Positions 32,601 to 43,295 of a DNA stretch of 64,000 nt are shown piece by piece. This DNA comes from Bilabrum cf. latius (taxonomy: Eukaryota > Bigyra: Bicosoecida > Bigyra > Bicosoecida). Below the pieces are notes generated by a model, which worked only from the letters and a program-made list of their open reading frames with translations, had not been told where the DNA came from and searched no databases. Position numbers and translations under genes: made by a program. The stretch lies in the NCBI GenBank assembly GCA_965178125.1, contig OZ237774.1, positions 496,001 to 560,000 of the forward strand. The letters run 5' to 3'. Position 1 is the first letter of the stretch. Each line of letters opens with the position of its first letter.

Positions 32601-32919
32601 GGGGGGAGCAAAGGGAGGGGCCGACTCGTGTTCATCTTCATCTTCATCTGCGTCTTCGTCGTCTGCCAGCGCAAGTGCGCAGACATCCGCCAAGGCCAAA
32701 ACAAGTGCCTCTGTCTCTGCCGGCAGATCGTCTTCGCAATCGGCCCGTGGCGGCGGCGAGCGCGAGAGCAAGGGCAAGGGCAAGGGCAAGGGCACGGGCA
32801 CGGGCAGCCGGGGGAAGAGCAGCGGCGTCGCGAACGGAACCGCTTCCTCGCGAGGGGCGGGCAAGGGCAAGGCGGGCAGCGGAAAGAAGGGGGAGGAGGA
32901 GGAGTGCGTCATCAGCTGA
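29628..32919 (+). CDS. Nuclear lamin homologue with rod, lamin-tail domain and CaaX box
   Basis: Exons 29628-29742 and 30341-32919, with a 598-bp GT-AG intron, encode 897 residues ending in TGA. Exon 1 supplies a short head and the start of coil 1A (GERRELAGLNSRLAHH, compare ELNDRLA in lamins). A continuous coiled coil follows to about residue 345, closing with the intermediate-filament end motif DVKIALQAEIDQYRKILEGE. Next come a basic nuclear-signal stretch (PRKRRRADR) with long Glu runs and Asp/Met-Gly repeats. A lamin-tail Ig-like domain lies at about residues 621-723 (VVVENHTATAQDLTGWSIES, YHFPSGMQLERGGKVTVW, TKHYVWNNHGDTAILRDEEG). The protein ends in Cys-Val-Ile-Ser, a farnesylation-type CaaX box. 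This is full lamin architecture and implies a filamentous nuclear lamina. No TAG is present in its codons. Confidence 0.92.
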
Positions 32920-33262
32920 ATGGAAGGCCCCTCCCCCCCCCCCCCACGGGAGGACTTTCTCTGCCGTGTTTGTGGGCGCGGCATCTCGCCTGGGCGTGTG
33001 CAACTTCGCAGCACGAGACAAAACCAGGCTGGCTCGCAGCCCCGCGTTGAATACAAGTCAGCATGTTTAAAACCTTTGAATCTGGTAGAGGCAGTCAATC
33101 ATATTGACTCGCTGGGCGTCCAGCAGGCCTGCGAGATAATCGCTCCGCACGACCTGCATGAGCGACCCGCCCGCCCCGGCGGACCACTGGCAATCCCGGA
33201 AATCGGTGGTGCGTTGAGATTCGTACCGGCACAGTTTCACCAGGCTCTGCACTGGATACACC
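32920..33262. other. Short intergenic stretch after the lamin gene
   Basis: About 340 bases with a C-rich run just after the stop. A minus-strand frame of about 65-90 codons ending in TAA at 33067 looks compositionally balanced but has no recognised family and overlaps the next gene's start. I do not call it. Confidence 0.35.
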
Positions 33263-34555
33263 ATGCCTATGTATCTGTAGTGTGCCTTACTAGCAGTATG
33301 CGGGATCAGTGCTTGGGGATCAGTGGTAACCCTCAACGTACCTCCAAATGTACTCCAAGCTGGGCTGCCGGCTCAAGGTGGCCTAGAGGCGCTGCTCCTC
33401 GAGATTTCTCCGTCTGCTCTATGCAATACCACTCAAGTGAAACTATTGATAGATTCGCTGGTCAATGGCGAGCTAAAAGCCATCAGAACAGATTGTTTCG
33501 AAAGATCGCGATATTCTGCTTCCTGCCCGGCATTCAAGGCTACAATGGCGCAACAGTTTTCTAACTGGTGCAAACAAGCGACGCAGGCGCTAGTAGAGCT
33601 TGATGAATAGCCTTCATCTTCGTATGACACGTGGAATCTTGGTCGGGAACAGTTCGAGGTGTACCACCGCCTTATGCAAAATTCTGCTTCCGACGATGCA
33701 GTATTCGATCGGTTTCGACGCGACCAGTCGTCTATTGCGATGTTTGAGGACCCAAAATTGACGGAAGTAACGCTTCAGCTCGTGGACCACATCCAACGCA
33801 GGAACCCGGCAACCTTTTCAAGAGCAGGCATCGCGGAGGTTTTGCGTACCGGCACCGGCATCGGAGGTCCCGCCCCGGAATCGCTGTAGACTCTTAATGG
33901 AGGTGATTTCCCTCCAGGAGGCGTGCCGGTGGCCCCTGTACAGGTTCGATACCTGAGTGTCGCGGTGGACATTAGCCTGTGGTTCGGCAGGGCGCTGCTC
34001 GACACCCCGGTGTCCATCGGTCCAGGGGCTCGGGTGGTTGAGGTGGGGGGCGGCTTCGGGGGACAGGCGCACACCTGCCTCTCTCTATTCTAGGGGATCG
34101 GGGATTGGATGATCTTCGACCTGCCAGCAGTTGAGCGAGTGCAGCGCAAGTGGCTGGGCCGGGCACTTGCTCCGGAGAAAGCGAGCAGGGTGCGGCTGGG
34201 GAACACGGAGCTCGGCGGGCTGGCCGGACTGGAGGAGAGGATCGCTAGAGGGGAGGAGCCCGCCGAATTCGACCTGTTCGTGTCCAACTACGCCCTGAGC
34301 GAGCTCAAGGTGCACACGCGGGCGCCCTACGTCTCCTCGCTGATCGCCAGGAGCAGGCGCGGGTGGATCGCGTGGAACTTCCCCGACGTGCACTGGATCC
34401 TGGGAGAGCTCGAGAGGCTCGGGAAGGAGAACGTGGCCCTGTACGAGGAGAGGCCCTACCGCTCCTTGTCCAACGTGGTGGTGTCCTGGGGCCTGCCTGT
34501 CTTCGCCGAGGACGGGGCGCCCTGGTCCGGGTGGGACCCGAGGGCGGTGCATTGA
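33263..34555 (+). CDS. Putative sugar O-methyltransferase with N-terminal signal anchor
   Basis: Starting at ATG CCT ATG TAT, a 430-residue frame ends in TGA with four TAGs (33278, 33608, 33887, 34091). The N-terminus (MPMYLQCALLAVCGISAWGS, reading TAG as Gln) is a hydrophobic signal or anchor, pointing to the secretory pathway. The Rossmann glycine motif is VVEVGGGFGGQAHT, followed by WMIFDLPAVERVQRKWL and FDLFVSNYALSEL. This order is typical of the uncharacterised family annotated as putative sugar O-methyltransferase. Upstream residues (DQSSIAMFEDPKL, APVQVRYLSVAVDISLWFG) match the region preceding the fold. Both the signal and the methyltransferase core depend on TAG being sense to lie in one protein. 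Family membership is inferred from motif order; the substrate is unknown. Confidence 0.78.
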
Positions 34556-35424
34556 ATTGGCCCTCAGCTGTTCGAGCATTGCTCGCTGAACCTGCAATGG
34601 AACTCGGCAGGGGGTGACAGTCGTAATTGAGATCAGGCAAGATATTGTAATACAACTGTTTCATGACCGTTGGTGGGGTTAAATGGTCCCGGAAATGTAT
34701 GTAAGCCCGGAAGGTGAAAAACACTTACATCTGCTGTGAAGTCCGCCCTCGATGTTGTGTCCACAAAGACGCGAATGTACCGGATGAAGGGCAGTGATAT
34801 TTTGCACGTACCTGAAAGACACTTAGACTCTAGAGGGTTTTTACGTTTCCTGCAATTGTGTTCAGAAAAATCAAAATTGTCATGGTAAAGAAGAAGTGCA
34901 ACTACAGACTCTTGGTTTCATATTCAAGGCCACTATGAACTTACCAGCTTGCAGGGACCAGGCCATGAGAAAGTTTCACAACAGAACGTTTCAATAATAC
35001 CACTGCGCTGAGCCATACACTTCACAAGTGACAACGCCAGAGGTTTTCTAAGCAAGCTGCCATTCAAATCTTCGTGCTACATACCTACACAAAACAATGG
35101 ATATCAGCCAAATCCAATGATATCAAGACCATGAATACACTTGTTCCAACGGCTAGTAGCGAAAGTTTGCTTCGAACTTGCACTTTTATGGCTATCTAGC
35201 ACAACAAAGTGCACTCAAGGGCACTCGATGTTCCGCTTTGGCCGCCGCGCCACGAGGATACGGCCAACCCGCAATAACAACGCCTGTTACAGATTTGCCG
35301 AGGGCAGATTCGGAATGCAATACGCTGTAGATTATGCTCTGCACACATTCAGCGCAGGTGTAGCATACATTCTTGCCATTTCCTCCGCCACAGCCTCAGC
35401 ACTAGCGCACGTGACGGCACCCCT
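34556..35424. other. AT-richer stretch with isolated splice-like signals
   Basis: About 870 bases without a recognised gene. On the minus strand, a short ATG frame with donor CTG|GTAAGT (near 34943), an acceptor ATTGCAG and a donor CAG|GTACGT (near 34810) suggest small exons, and one interval reads LPFIRYIRVFVDTTSRADF. Several frames are open, so no product is called. Confidence 0.3.
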
Positions 35425-37857
35425 TCACACGGCCTCGGCCACCTGATGCTCTTCCCTCACATCGACCGCCTTGTCGTCCTTCTTAGCAGTCCCTGGCTTG
35501 GTGTTCCTGCATTTGAAGAAGTAGGTGGCTGCTCCCACCATGACGGCAATGACGACGACCAGCACCACCACCATGATGATGACCGGGCTGGCCCCTCCCT
35601 CGTTGTCATCCTCGTCCGTAGAAGGAGCCGCAGTCTCCTCCACTTGCAGGTCCTCTTCTTGTACGGTGACCTCCGCGGCAATGCTGGTCGTATCAACCAC
35701 CAGTAGCTGGGCCATCTCGACGGGCGCAGCCATCCTGAGCACCTCCACCAGCGTCTCATCTTCGGACGTGGTCCTGTTGCCCCGCAGGAAGGCCAGGATG
35801 TCCTGCCTCGTCTGCTCCACGTCGGTGCGCTCCAGCGGAATAGTCACGGTGAAATCCAGCTCGGTGGCAGTAACACCGTTTTCCTCTGAGCCCGAGGCCT
35901 GAAGGGAGCGGCCCCTGCTGGTCGAGGACGGGGCCAGCCGGTCGATGACCACATCATCGCTTCTAGCCACGTCCCCAATGGCCGTGGTGAAAGGAGTCAG
36001 CAGGCTCGACTGGAAGATGGGCGTGGTCACGCTTGACACCTTAGTCCTCGACACCGTGATGCGCCTGCCCCTGCGCCTTGTGGGGGGCGTGCATGTGGTG
36101 CTGCTGGCCGAGCACACGAGTCCACTCGCGCAATTGGCTGTGACGATGCAGGTCCTGCCCTGGGAGCACAACGAGCAGTCCTCAGCAGACGCGTCCCCGC
36201 AGTCAATGTCGGTCTCCTGGCCGTTGGTCTCGCCATCACTGCATGTCGATCCCGTGGCACTATCGGTGCTGGAAGTGCTCGGCGTGGGCGAGGTGCTGGG
36301 ACTGCTGGTGATGCTCGGCGTGGGGGAGGTGCTGGGACTGCTGGTGATGCTCGGCGTGGGGGAGCTGCTGGGACTGCTGGTGATGCTCGGCGTCGGCGAG
36401 GTGCTGGGGCTGCTGCTCGGTGTCGGACTGTTGCTTGGGGTGGGCGACGACGACGGCGATGGCAATACCACTTCATTAAAAAGGATCCAAGTTGCCCCGC
36501 TGTCAAACTTTCCATCTCCATCATCATCTTCGCGGGCCCCCACTGCGAGGTCGGTGGTGCCATCTCCGTCCAGATCGCCCAGGGATGCCACGGAAGCTCC
36601 GAACGAGTCGAAATCATCCAGCTCGCCGGTGAAATTGCCTTCCATAGCGGAGATCTTCTGGTGGGACTTGACGGTGCCGTCAGTGTTCAAGAAGATGATC
36701 CAAGTTGCCCCGCGGTTGACCCCTCCATCTCCATCATCATCGGCTATTGCCCCCACTGCGAGGTCGGTGGTGCCATCTCCGTCCAGATCGCCCAGGGATG
36801 CCACGGAAAAACCGAAGAAGTCCATATTGTCCAGCTCGCCGGTGAAGCCGCCTTCCGTATTGGAGATCTTCTGGTGGGACTTGACGGTGATGTCAGTCTT
36901 CAAGAAGAGGATCCAAATAGCCCCGCGCCTACTCCCTCCATCACCATCGGCGCGGGCCCCCACTGCGAGGTCGGTGGTGCCATCTCCGTCCAGATCGCCC
37001 AGGGATGCCACGGAATTTCCGAACGAGTCGTCTCTGTCCAGCTCGCCGATGAAGTTGCCTTCCGTAGCGGAGATCTTCTGGTGGGACTTGACGGTGCCGT
37101 CAGTCTTCAAGAAGAGGATCCAAGTTGCTCCGCGGTTGGATCCTGTACCTCCATCATCATCTCGGGGTGCCCCCACTGCGAGGTCGGTGGTGCCATCTCC
37201 GTCCAGATCGCCCAGGGATGCCACGGAAGTTCCGAACTAGTCGTCAATGTCCAGCTCGCCGATGAAGTCGCCTGCCGTATCGGAGATCTTCTGGTGGGAC
37301 TTGACGGTGCCGTTGGTGTTCAAGAAGAGGATCCAAATAGCCCCATGGCTGCTCCCTCCATCATTACCGAAGGGTGCCCCCACTGCGATGTCGGTGGTGT
37401 TATCTCCGTCCAGATCGCCCAAGGAAGCCACGGAAGATCCGAATTCCTCACTGCCCAGCTCGCCGATGAAGTTGCCTGCCGTATCGGAGATCTTCTGGTG
37501 GGACTTGACGGTGCCGTTGGTGTTCAAGAAGAGGATCCAAGTTGCCCCGCGCCTAGTCTCGGCTCTTCCATCATCATCTCGGGGTGCCCCCACTGCGAGG
37601 TCGGTGGTGCCATCTCCGTCCAGATCGCCCAGGGATGCCACGGAAGCTCCGAAGAAGTCTCCCCAGCCCAGCTCACCGTTTAAGCCGCCTTCCGTATTGG
37701 AGATCTTCTAGTGAGATTTGACAGTCAAGTTAGCTTCTATCGCACTCAGCATTCGCCTCGAAGAGCACTCTGCTGCCACAGTCGTTACGTGGTCCTGCCT
37801 TCGGGCGAGAGACGCGTGGTATCCACTCGCAGCGAATGCAGGGGGGGCAGCCGCCAT
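35425..37857 (-). CDS. FG-GAP/VCBS repeat surface protein with C-terminal membrane helix
   Basis: The frame from ATG at 37857 (GCTGCCATGG context) to TGA gives 810 residues, with two TAGs at 37710 and 37239. The N-terminal third holds six to seven copies of a unit of about 70 residues: a SVASLGDLDGDGTTDLAVGA calcium-binding FG-GAP core, then ATWILFLNTDGTVKSHQKIS. A Ser/Thr/Pro linker with repeated SPTPSITSSPS follows, then a Cys-rich module (NGQETDIDCGD, CSLCSQGRTC) and a second globular region. A single membrane helix (VIIMVVVLVVVIAVMVGAA) and a short cytoplasmic tail end the protein. It is a type I surface or adhesion-like protein. An acceptor-like TTGTCGCAG lies just upstream of the ATG, so a 5' intron is possible. 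In the first repeat TAG replaces the CAG of its sisters. Confidence 0.85.
36541..37640 (-). repeat. DNA repeats of about 207-213 bp encoding the FG-GAP units
   Basis: A core of about 55 bp (plus strand CACTGCGAGGTCGGTGGTGC onwards) recurs at 36541, 36754, 36961, 37174, 37381 and 37591 with very few changes. Between the cores the units differ more. The near-identity at silent sites suggests recent duplication or gene conversion. Confidence 0.9.
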
Positions 37858-38463
37858 GGCAGCCGCAATAATGCTGCGACAAGCAAATAGGGCGGATTCA
37901 AAAGTAAAAGGATTTGAAGTACGGTTTTGCCTAGAAATACTGCCAGGTGCGCGAGATACGAAGAGGGTGTACACCGCTGCGCGCTATTTGGAGGGGTAAT
38001 AATCCAACAAAAATCCTCACAGGCACGCCTTCGCGCCATAAGTCAGAGGCATTTTTGTTGACATGCGGTTCTTCCAGCTGCGATCTTTCGAATGGCATGA
38101 ATCAAGTGAATGGAGCAGCATCGAATCAGAGCAGTGAAGGGACAAAAAGCCTGGCGGTACTCGCAGGACACAACTGCCGTGGGACAGTTGGTGGATCGTG
38201 TTCGTTTGCTGACACTTTACCGACAAGTCTTGCGGGAAGTGATGTAGGCGCGCTAGGTGTGTCCTGGCTCTGTACTGCTTTAGTCCACCAGGTGGCATCC
38301 ATGGATCAACGATACGATTGCCAAACGGCATCCGATGCGTCAGAACGTGTGGTGCGTGGAGTACTACTAGTAAGTTGCATCATCTCATCTCACGTACGAG
38401 GGCTTCGGGTGAGACCTCTCGAAAGCTGTATCAGCTGAACTGACCTGTACTCGACTGCTCGCT

Positions 38464-38553
38464 CCAAAATGTGGGGACCCCGCCAAGGGGGCTGTCCACA
38501 CTGTGGCACGATTTTGGCGGGGAGTGTTGTCAACGGTGTTGTCTACATTTTGG
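38464..38553. repeat. Nested inverted repeat, MITE-like
   Basis: Outer arms CCAAAATGT (38464-38472) and ACATTTTGG (38545-38553) are exact reverse complements. Inside them, CCCCGCCAA (38478-38486) and TTGGCGGGG (38514-38522) are also exact. Two nested perfect 9-bp palindromic pairs in 90 bp suggest a small element or a transposon end. Confidence 0.6.
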
Positions 38554-38692
38554 GGGGGGGGGGCGCTCAGGGGCGTATATCATCGGTCGATGATGATAAC
38601 AACTGCCGAGCCGCCCCACTGGTGGCACAAGATTTAACGATGAAAATTGCCGCAATATGCAGGTTGCCATTTCGGTGGCTCATTTTATTCTC

Positions 38693-38815
38693 ATGCTGCC
38701 GCTGTCTAGCGCTGAGGTGCAACGGCTCTTCTCGGTACTGAAAGCGTGCGGGGACGAAAGAAGCGACTTGTGGATGATAAGGTTAGATGCGATCGAGAGA
38801 CATCGATCGCAGTGC
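38693..38815 (+). pseudogene. Possible hAT transposase C-terminal remnant
   Basis: A short frame reads LPLSSAEVQRLFSVLK, then about 12 residues later a WMIRLDAIERH stretch. This resembles the hAT dimerisation motif (P-x-SSAE-x-ER-x-FS-x-x-K, then R-L-x-x-x-x-L-x-A-L). No catalytic region or intact frame surrounds it, so at best it is a decayed relic. It lies 140 bp from the nested inverted repeat. Confidence 0.35.
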
Positions 38816-39365
38816 TCGAAGCAATGCTGGTAGGTATTGGGGCTTGTGACCAGGAGAGACATCGCAAGCTGCAGCAAATGTTTGCCGCTCGGGTGCGACC
38901 CCTGAAATCGCGACAAACCCAGTTTAAACATAAATATATTCGGCTTGGGCAAAGTTGACTCTTACCCAGCAAGGGACTTCGGAATTAGGCCACGGAGGGG
39001 TGTGATGGATCGGAGTCCACAGAGCTAATCTCGGGACTCCAAACACATCGGATCCAGAAAATGGAATTGAATCACACAGAACCGTATTTGTTCATCTACG
39101 CGGCCCATGTGCGCCTGCATTCATTCTGACGAAAGACAGCTCCCACCCCAACCAGGACAGACACAACGAGGGGGACCCACAGGATCCACGGCCCACTGGC
39201 CGACCAAGTCTTTCGACTCACGGGAGCAGGCCTCCACTTCCCAGTGTCCTGTGGGCCCTTGTCCCATCTGTAGGCATTCATCCATCCGTGCCTCCTCCTT
39301 CCTTCCTTCTCAACTGACCCCCGACCCATGCAGCAGTCTAACATGCTCACAAACCTTGCCGAGGC

Positions 39366-41356
39366 TCAGTTGTCCACGCCCACGGACGCGTCCCCCCCAA
39401 AGAGCTGGGACATGAGCTCCTGCATCTCCTCCCGCTCCCGCTGCAGCTCCTAGGCGTACTCGTCGATGATGGTCACCGCCAGCAGGATGGACGTCCCGCT
39501 CCCCCGCGCCCCCATGAAATCGCTCAGCACAGACAGGGCCCCAATGGCCATGCCGCCCAGCCGGGCCGCGGTGGGGATGTACCGGTCCAGAACCGACTTC
39601 ATGCTCTCCACCGCCTTGCCCTTGTTCCGCTTGATGCCGTCCTCGGTGAGGGCGCGCACGAAGACAACCGGGGGCTCCTGGCTCAGGTGCTGCTCGGCCA
39701 CCTTCTGCGAGGTGGTCCCCGAGACCATGATCCACAGGGAGGCGAAGAGGGCGCAGATGAAGAGCATGTACACGATGTAGAACACGGTGCGGAAGGGGTC
39801 CATGACCATCTCCTGCACGTCCCCGGGGGCCGAGATGTAGTACGACATGCCGCCCGTGGGGCGGGAGCGCCCGGCCTGCCCTCCCTCGTCGGACCAGACG
39901 CCGAGCAGGCGCACCAGGGGGTTCTCGGGCATGCGCCGGAACATGAGCTGGGAGAAGAAGAAGAGGTTGGCCATGAGCGCGCCCTGCAGGATGATGGGCA
40001 TGTTCGAGGCGTAGAACAGGCGGATGCGGAGCGGCTCCGGGTGCTCCATCACGCGCGACTGCTGGATGACGTAGCGCGGGACCGATACCCGCCAGCGCTG
40101 CAGCCACACCACCAGGAAAAAGATGACGGCCGTGGCGAAGATTGACGTGAGGTTGGGCAGGAAAGGCCTGAAGAAGGCCATGTAGAGCGCCTCCATCTTG
40201 TCGGGGCGGGTCCTGAGCAGGTGCACCACGGCGATGAGCGCCCCGTGGATCTGGGTCCCGTTGCCCACGTTGATGGTCTGGGGGGAGAGCAAGTCCCACA
40301 CGATGTTCTCGCAGGTGGAGGTGGCGATGAACAGGTTGATGCCCGACCCGATGCCGTGCCCCTTCTGCAGCATCTCGTCTAGGACGATGACGAGCACGCC
40401 GGCGCCGAAGAGCTGCAGCACCACGAGGGCGGCGTTGAAGCTACCCAGCTCGTCCAGGGTCCCGTACATGCCGGAGAGGACGTAGGCCACTGCCTGCGCG
40501 AGGGTCATGATCATGCCTAGCAGCTTCTGGGCGCTGTTGAAGAGCCGCCTGTCCTGTGCCGTGTCTCCCACGTCGATGAGCTTGACGCCCTTGAGCAGCT
40601 GCAGCACCATGCCCGAGGTGATGATCGGGGAGATGCCCAGCTCCATCAAAGTGTTCCTGCGAGTAGAGCAAATACATGGGGGCGGACGGTTGCGATGAGG
40701 GGGAACACATGTGCAGCCGTGGTGGGAGCAAGCAAAGGTTGGGCGGCGGATCGCGGCCGACCCGGAAGTGGGGCACGAGGCTCGTCCGCGTGGAGCCAAT
40801 GTAGAGCGGCTTGTCTCACCGATTGGAAGCAAGCATCATACGGATGTACGCAAGAGGGTCTGCCCCACTCGAGTGCCGGATGCCATAGAGCGGGATGTGG
40901 CAGCACACGAGGTAGATGAGCAGGGTGACGACCGTCCACTGCACTCGCACCAGCAGCTTGGTGCCCTCCGCGGCCTTGGGAACCTCAGGCACGATGTAGT
41001 TGAACTACTTAACGGCATCGATGAGCCGATCCTAGCCTGCGACAGAAAGGAGCACGTGCGAGGGGAGAGCAGGTTCATCGGTGCTGTCACGCGCGAGGGT
41101 CCACGCACCAAGTACTTCGGCAAATCACCCGACAGGCAGTTAATTCACACGGCCGACTCTATCGAAATCGACGGTGTAATACTACAGCGGTGGTATAACG
41201 CGTTTCAAGGCCGATGGGGGGTATGCTGGGCCGAGCCAGCACACGTTGCCGTGTGCAATGCGCCGGGGTCACAAAAACACCAGTACACGCGCATCCTGAC
41301 AGCAAAGAACGGCTAGAAATGCAACTATTAATGTGCTGCTATCAGTACTCACCCAT
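39366..41356 (-). CDS. SEC61A: SEC61 alpha, protein-conducting channel of the ER
   Basis: Three exons join in phase: 41356-41353 (ATGG only), 41036-40820 and 40656-39366, with introns of 316 and 163 bp. They give 503 residues ending in TGA. Recognisable segments include LIYLVCCHIPLYGI, ADPLAYIRMMLASNRNTLME, LGISPIITSGMVLQLL, VGDTAQDRRLFNSAQKL, GHGIGSGINLFIATSTCEN, RYIPTAARLGGMAIGALSVL and GSGTSILLAVTIIDEYA. TAGs at 41034 and 41007 lie near the N-terminus and one at 39452 lies in the last cytosolic tail. Without TAG as sense, the protein would lose its conserved first helix region and its C-terminus. An exon of four bases is unusual but its donor (ATGG|GTGAGT) and the phase agree. The protein forms the ten-helix translocon. 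Confidence 0.93.
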
Positions 41357-41651
41357 GATGAATCCTTAGAAAGCCGCACAGGCTCCTAATCGACAAGTGG
41401 CGGATTGGCGGCACCCAGAAATACCGGATTCAATTTCTGCACTGTACAAATATTTCAGCACGCGGTGAACCAATGACGGAGCCTCAATTTCCTAGACGTT
41501 CGTCTGCCCAATTGTTTGACTGATCGATCAACAAGACAAGCAAAGTAATTTCAACACATCTGTTGGCATTGCAGTTTCACACAGTGCACCTGGCACTGAT
41601 AAGAGTCGACTGTTCAAGAGAAACTAAGACCGAAACAGGAAGTACTCGGCC
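41357..41651. promoter_or_regulatory. Divergent promoter region of SEC61A and the gene at 41652
   Basis: About 295 bases of lower GC separate two outward-facing start codons. No specific element was recognised. Confidence 0.45.
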
Positions 41652-43046
41652 ATGTCGGGAAATGGAAGCAGAAGCGGCGCGTAGCCGATACCCATGAGAG
41701 GAAGATAGTCGCAAGATGCTAGCCGATCGGGCGCTGTCGCGATTCCAGCCCGTGGCAGCCGAGTTCCCGCTGGTGGTGACGACGGTGAATTTGGCGGCCG
41801 CCTTGGTCCGAGGGGTCCAGGTGGGGCTGTGATGTCCCAGTCTTTGCCACCGCGCGCTCCAGTCATTGGGTCACTTCCGCCTCCCGATTTGGGCCACGGC
41901 GGTATGCCAGGGTTGTCCCTGCCGGACCCTTCTCCTGCATCGTCGAGCTTTCTGGTGAGTGCCGCCGCTGCCATTTGAAACTGGCCCATATGCTACCGTT
42001 GTCGTCATGCATAACTATTATGTGTATGGTTGAATTAGATCAGTCGCCCACTGCTGCCGCCGATGCCCCAGAATCGACAGGGTTGCCGTCGCACGGCCGC
42101 AGCAGCGATGGCGACGGCTGATCCGATCCACAGTGCCTATCCCAGCGGATGGGCATTGCTACGCTCCGTGCATTGCCTCGACTTCCACTGCCACGTTTAC
42201 ATCCGAACTCCTCATCCCTGCTCTGTGCCGCGCCCCTCTCACCCCGCCCCACCGCAGGAGTCGCTCAAGAAGCGCCGCGCCGAGGACCCCATGGTGGGCT
42301 CTGCGCCCGTGTTCGGGGGCAGGGCGGGGGGGCTGCCTTCCGGCTCCGGGTCCCATGGCCCGGGGCCGGTGGGCTCACTTGACGACGGGCCGGGCCTGTC
42401 GTCCCGCGTTGTTCCCTCACGAGGATCCTCCACGGTGCTGGGGCTGCTGCTGTCGCACGGCAGCCAGAGGGCGGGGGCGGCGGCGGACCCGGAGGCGCGA
42501 GCCAAGGCGGCGGCAGAGGCGCGAGCGGCGGTAGCGCGGGAGAAGGAGCTGGAGGCGATCGCGGAAGCCGATGCGGGGGCTCTGATGGCCCCTGTGCGGG
42601 GGTCCAGGGGTCCCAGGGGCGCCAGGCGGTCGATGGAATCGGGGGGCAAGGGCGTGGGTGCAGGCGGAAGTGGCCCCGTGGGCATCGCAGGGAGGAGACC
42701 TCTGGCCGTGGGGTCGGGGCCCGTGGTGGGGGCGGGGCGCATGCAGGTGGGAGGGGCAGGGGCAGGGGCAGGGGCAGGGGCAGGGGCAGGGAGGGCGGCC
42801 AGACGGTCCGTGGGGAGCGCGGGTGCATCGCCTGGTGGTGCATCCCCCGCGCAGGCTCCCACCGCAGCGACTGCGTCGGCTGCATCGCCGTCCTCGCCAG
42901 GTAGCAGAAGCGATGCTGGTGCTGGTGCTGGTGCTGGTGCTGGTGCTGGTGCTGGTGCTGGCGGGCTCGGGAGTCGCCTGCTTCAGCAAGTCGGCGGCGG
43001 AGGCGATGGGGAGGACGATGACGACCTGCTACCGCCGCCTATGTGA
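41652..43046 (+). CDS. Unrecognised disordered protein (363 aa), two exons
   Basis: Exon 1 (41652-41954) starts MSGNGSRSGA and contains two TAGs within its first 20 codons. Its donor CTG|GTGAGT and the acceptor CCACCGCAG|GAG join it in phase to exon 2 (42258-43046), which ends in TGA. The first exon is rich in Pro, Gly, Ser and Arg with SLPPRAPVIGSLPPP. The second begins ESLKKRRAEDPMVGSAPVF, followed by an Ala/Glu helix (EARAKAAAEARAAVAREKEL), Gly-Ala repeats and an acidic end DDDDLLPPP. No domain is recognised. A minus-strand frame of 122 codons overlaps exon 1; the plus-strand reading is preferred because it joins cleanly to exon 2. Confidence 0.6.
42746..42796 (+). repeat. (GGGGCA)n-type repeat
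   Basis: Tandem GGGGCA units encode Gly-Ala runs in exon 2 of the disordered protein gene. A separate GGTGCT array at 42913-42960 encodes further Gly-Ala. Confidence 0.85.
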
Positions 43047-43295
43047 CGAATGCGCATGGATCGGATCAAGTTGTACTAATCACTATGGGCTTGTTTTCTT
43101 GAATGGTGCACAGGCGAGTCGAAATGCATTTGTTAGAGAGCTCCAATGCACCTAGAATCATAGCCCGAAGAGGAGAGACATGATGCCCCGAGGACGTATG
43201 CTTTTGGAACAGCTCGGGCATAAGCCGGTCAAGGTGTCGCCCCCTCACATAAGATGCCCGCTCCCGATCCGGGATCTGATCCCATCCGCGTACCA

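Larger units (their letters stand above)
37858..39365. other. Gene-free 1.5-kb stretch with transposon-like remnants
   Basis: There is no supported host gene between two minus-strand genes. The stretch contains the FG-GAP gene's likely promoter, a nested inverted repeat (38464-38553), a run of about 12 G near 38552 and a degenerate hAT-transposase-like fragment (38693-38815). GC is lower than in the coding blocks. Confidence 0.5.

Noticed and set aside
33278-33280. TAG as leucine, as in some other UAG-only codes
   Set aside because: Leu would suit the methyltransferase signal peptide but not the WW-domain, RBX1 or repeat positions.
33067-33336. Small minus-strand gene ending in TAA
   Set aside because: No ATG at a sensible place, no known family, and it overlaps the start of the methyltransferase gene.
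36661-37683. Plus-strand frame of 340 codons opposite the FG-GAP repeats
   Set aside because: It is open only because the repeats repeat; the minus strand encodes the recognisable FG-GAP units.
39450-39452. TAG as glutamate
   Set aside because: The SEC61A tail and some acidic contexts would tolerate Glu, but PIN1, RBX1 and the FG-GAP repeat all call for Gln, and TAG is one step from CAG.
41528-41989. Minus-strand gene of about 150 codons (MGQFQMAAAALTRKL...)
   Set aside because: The plus-strand exon 41652-41954 covers the same DNA and joins in phase to 42258-43046 through good splice sites.
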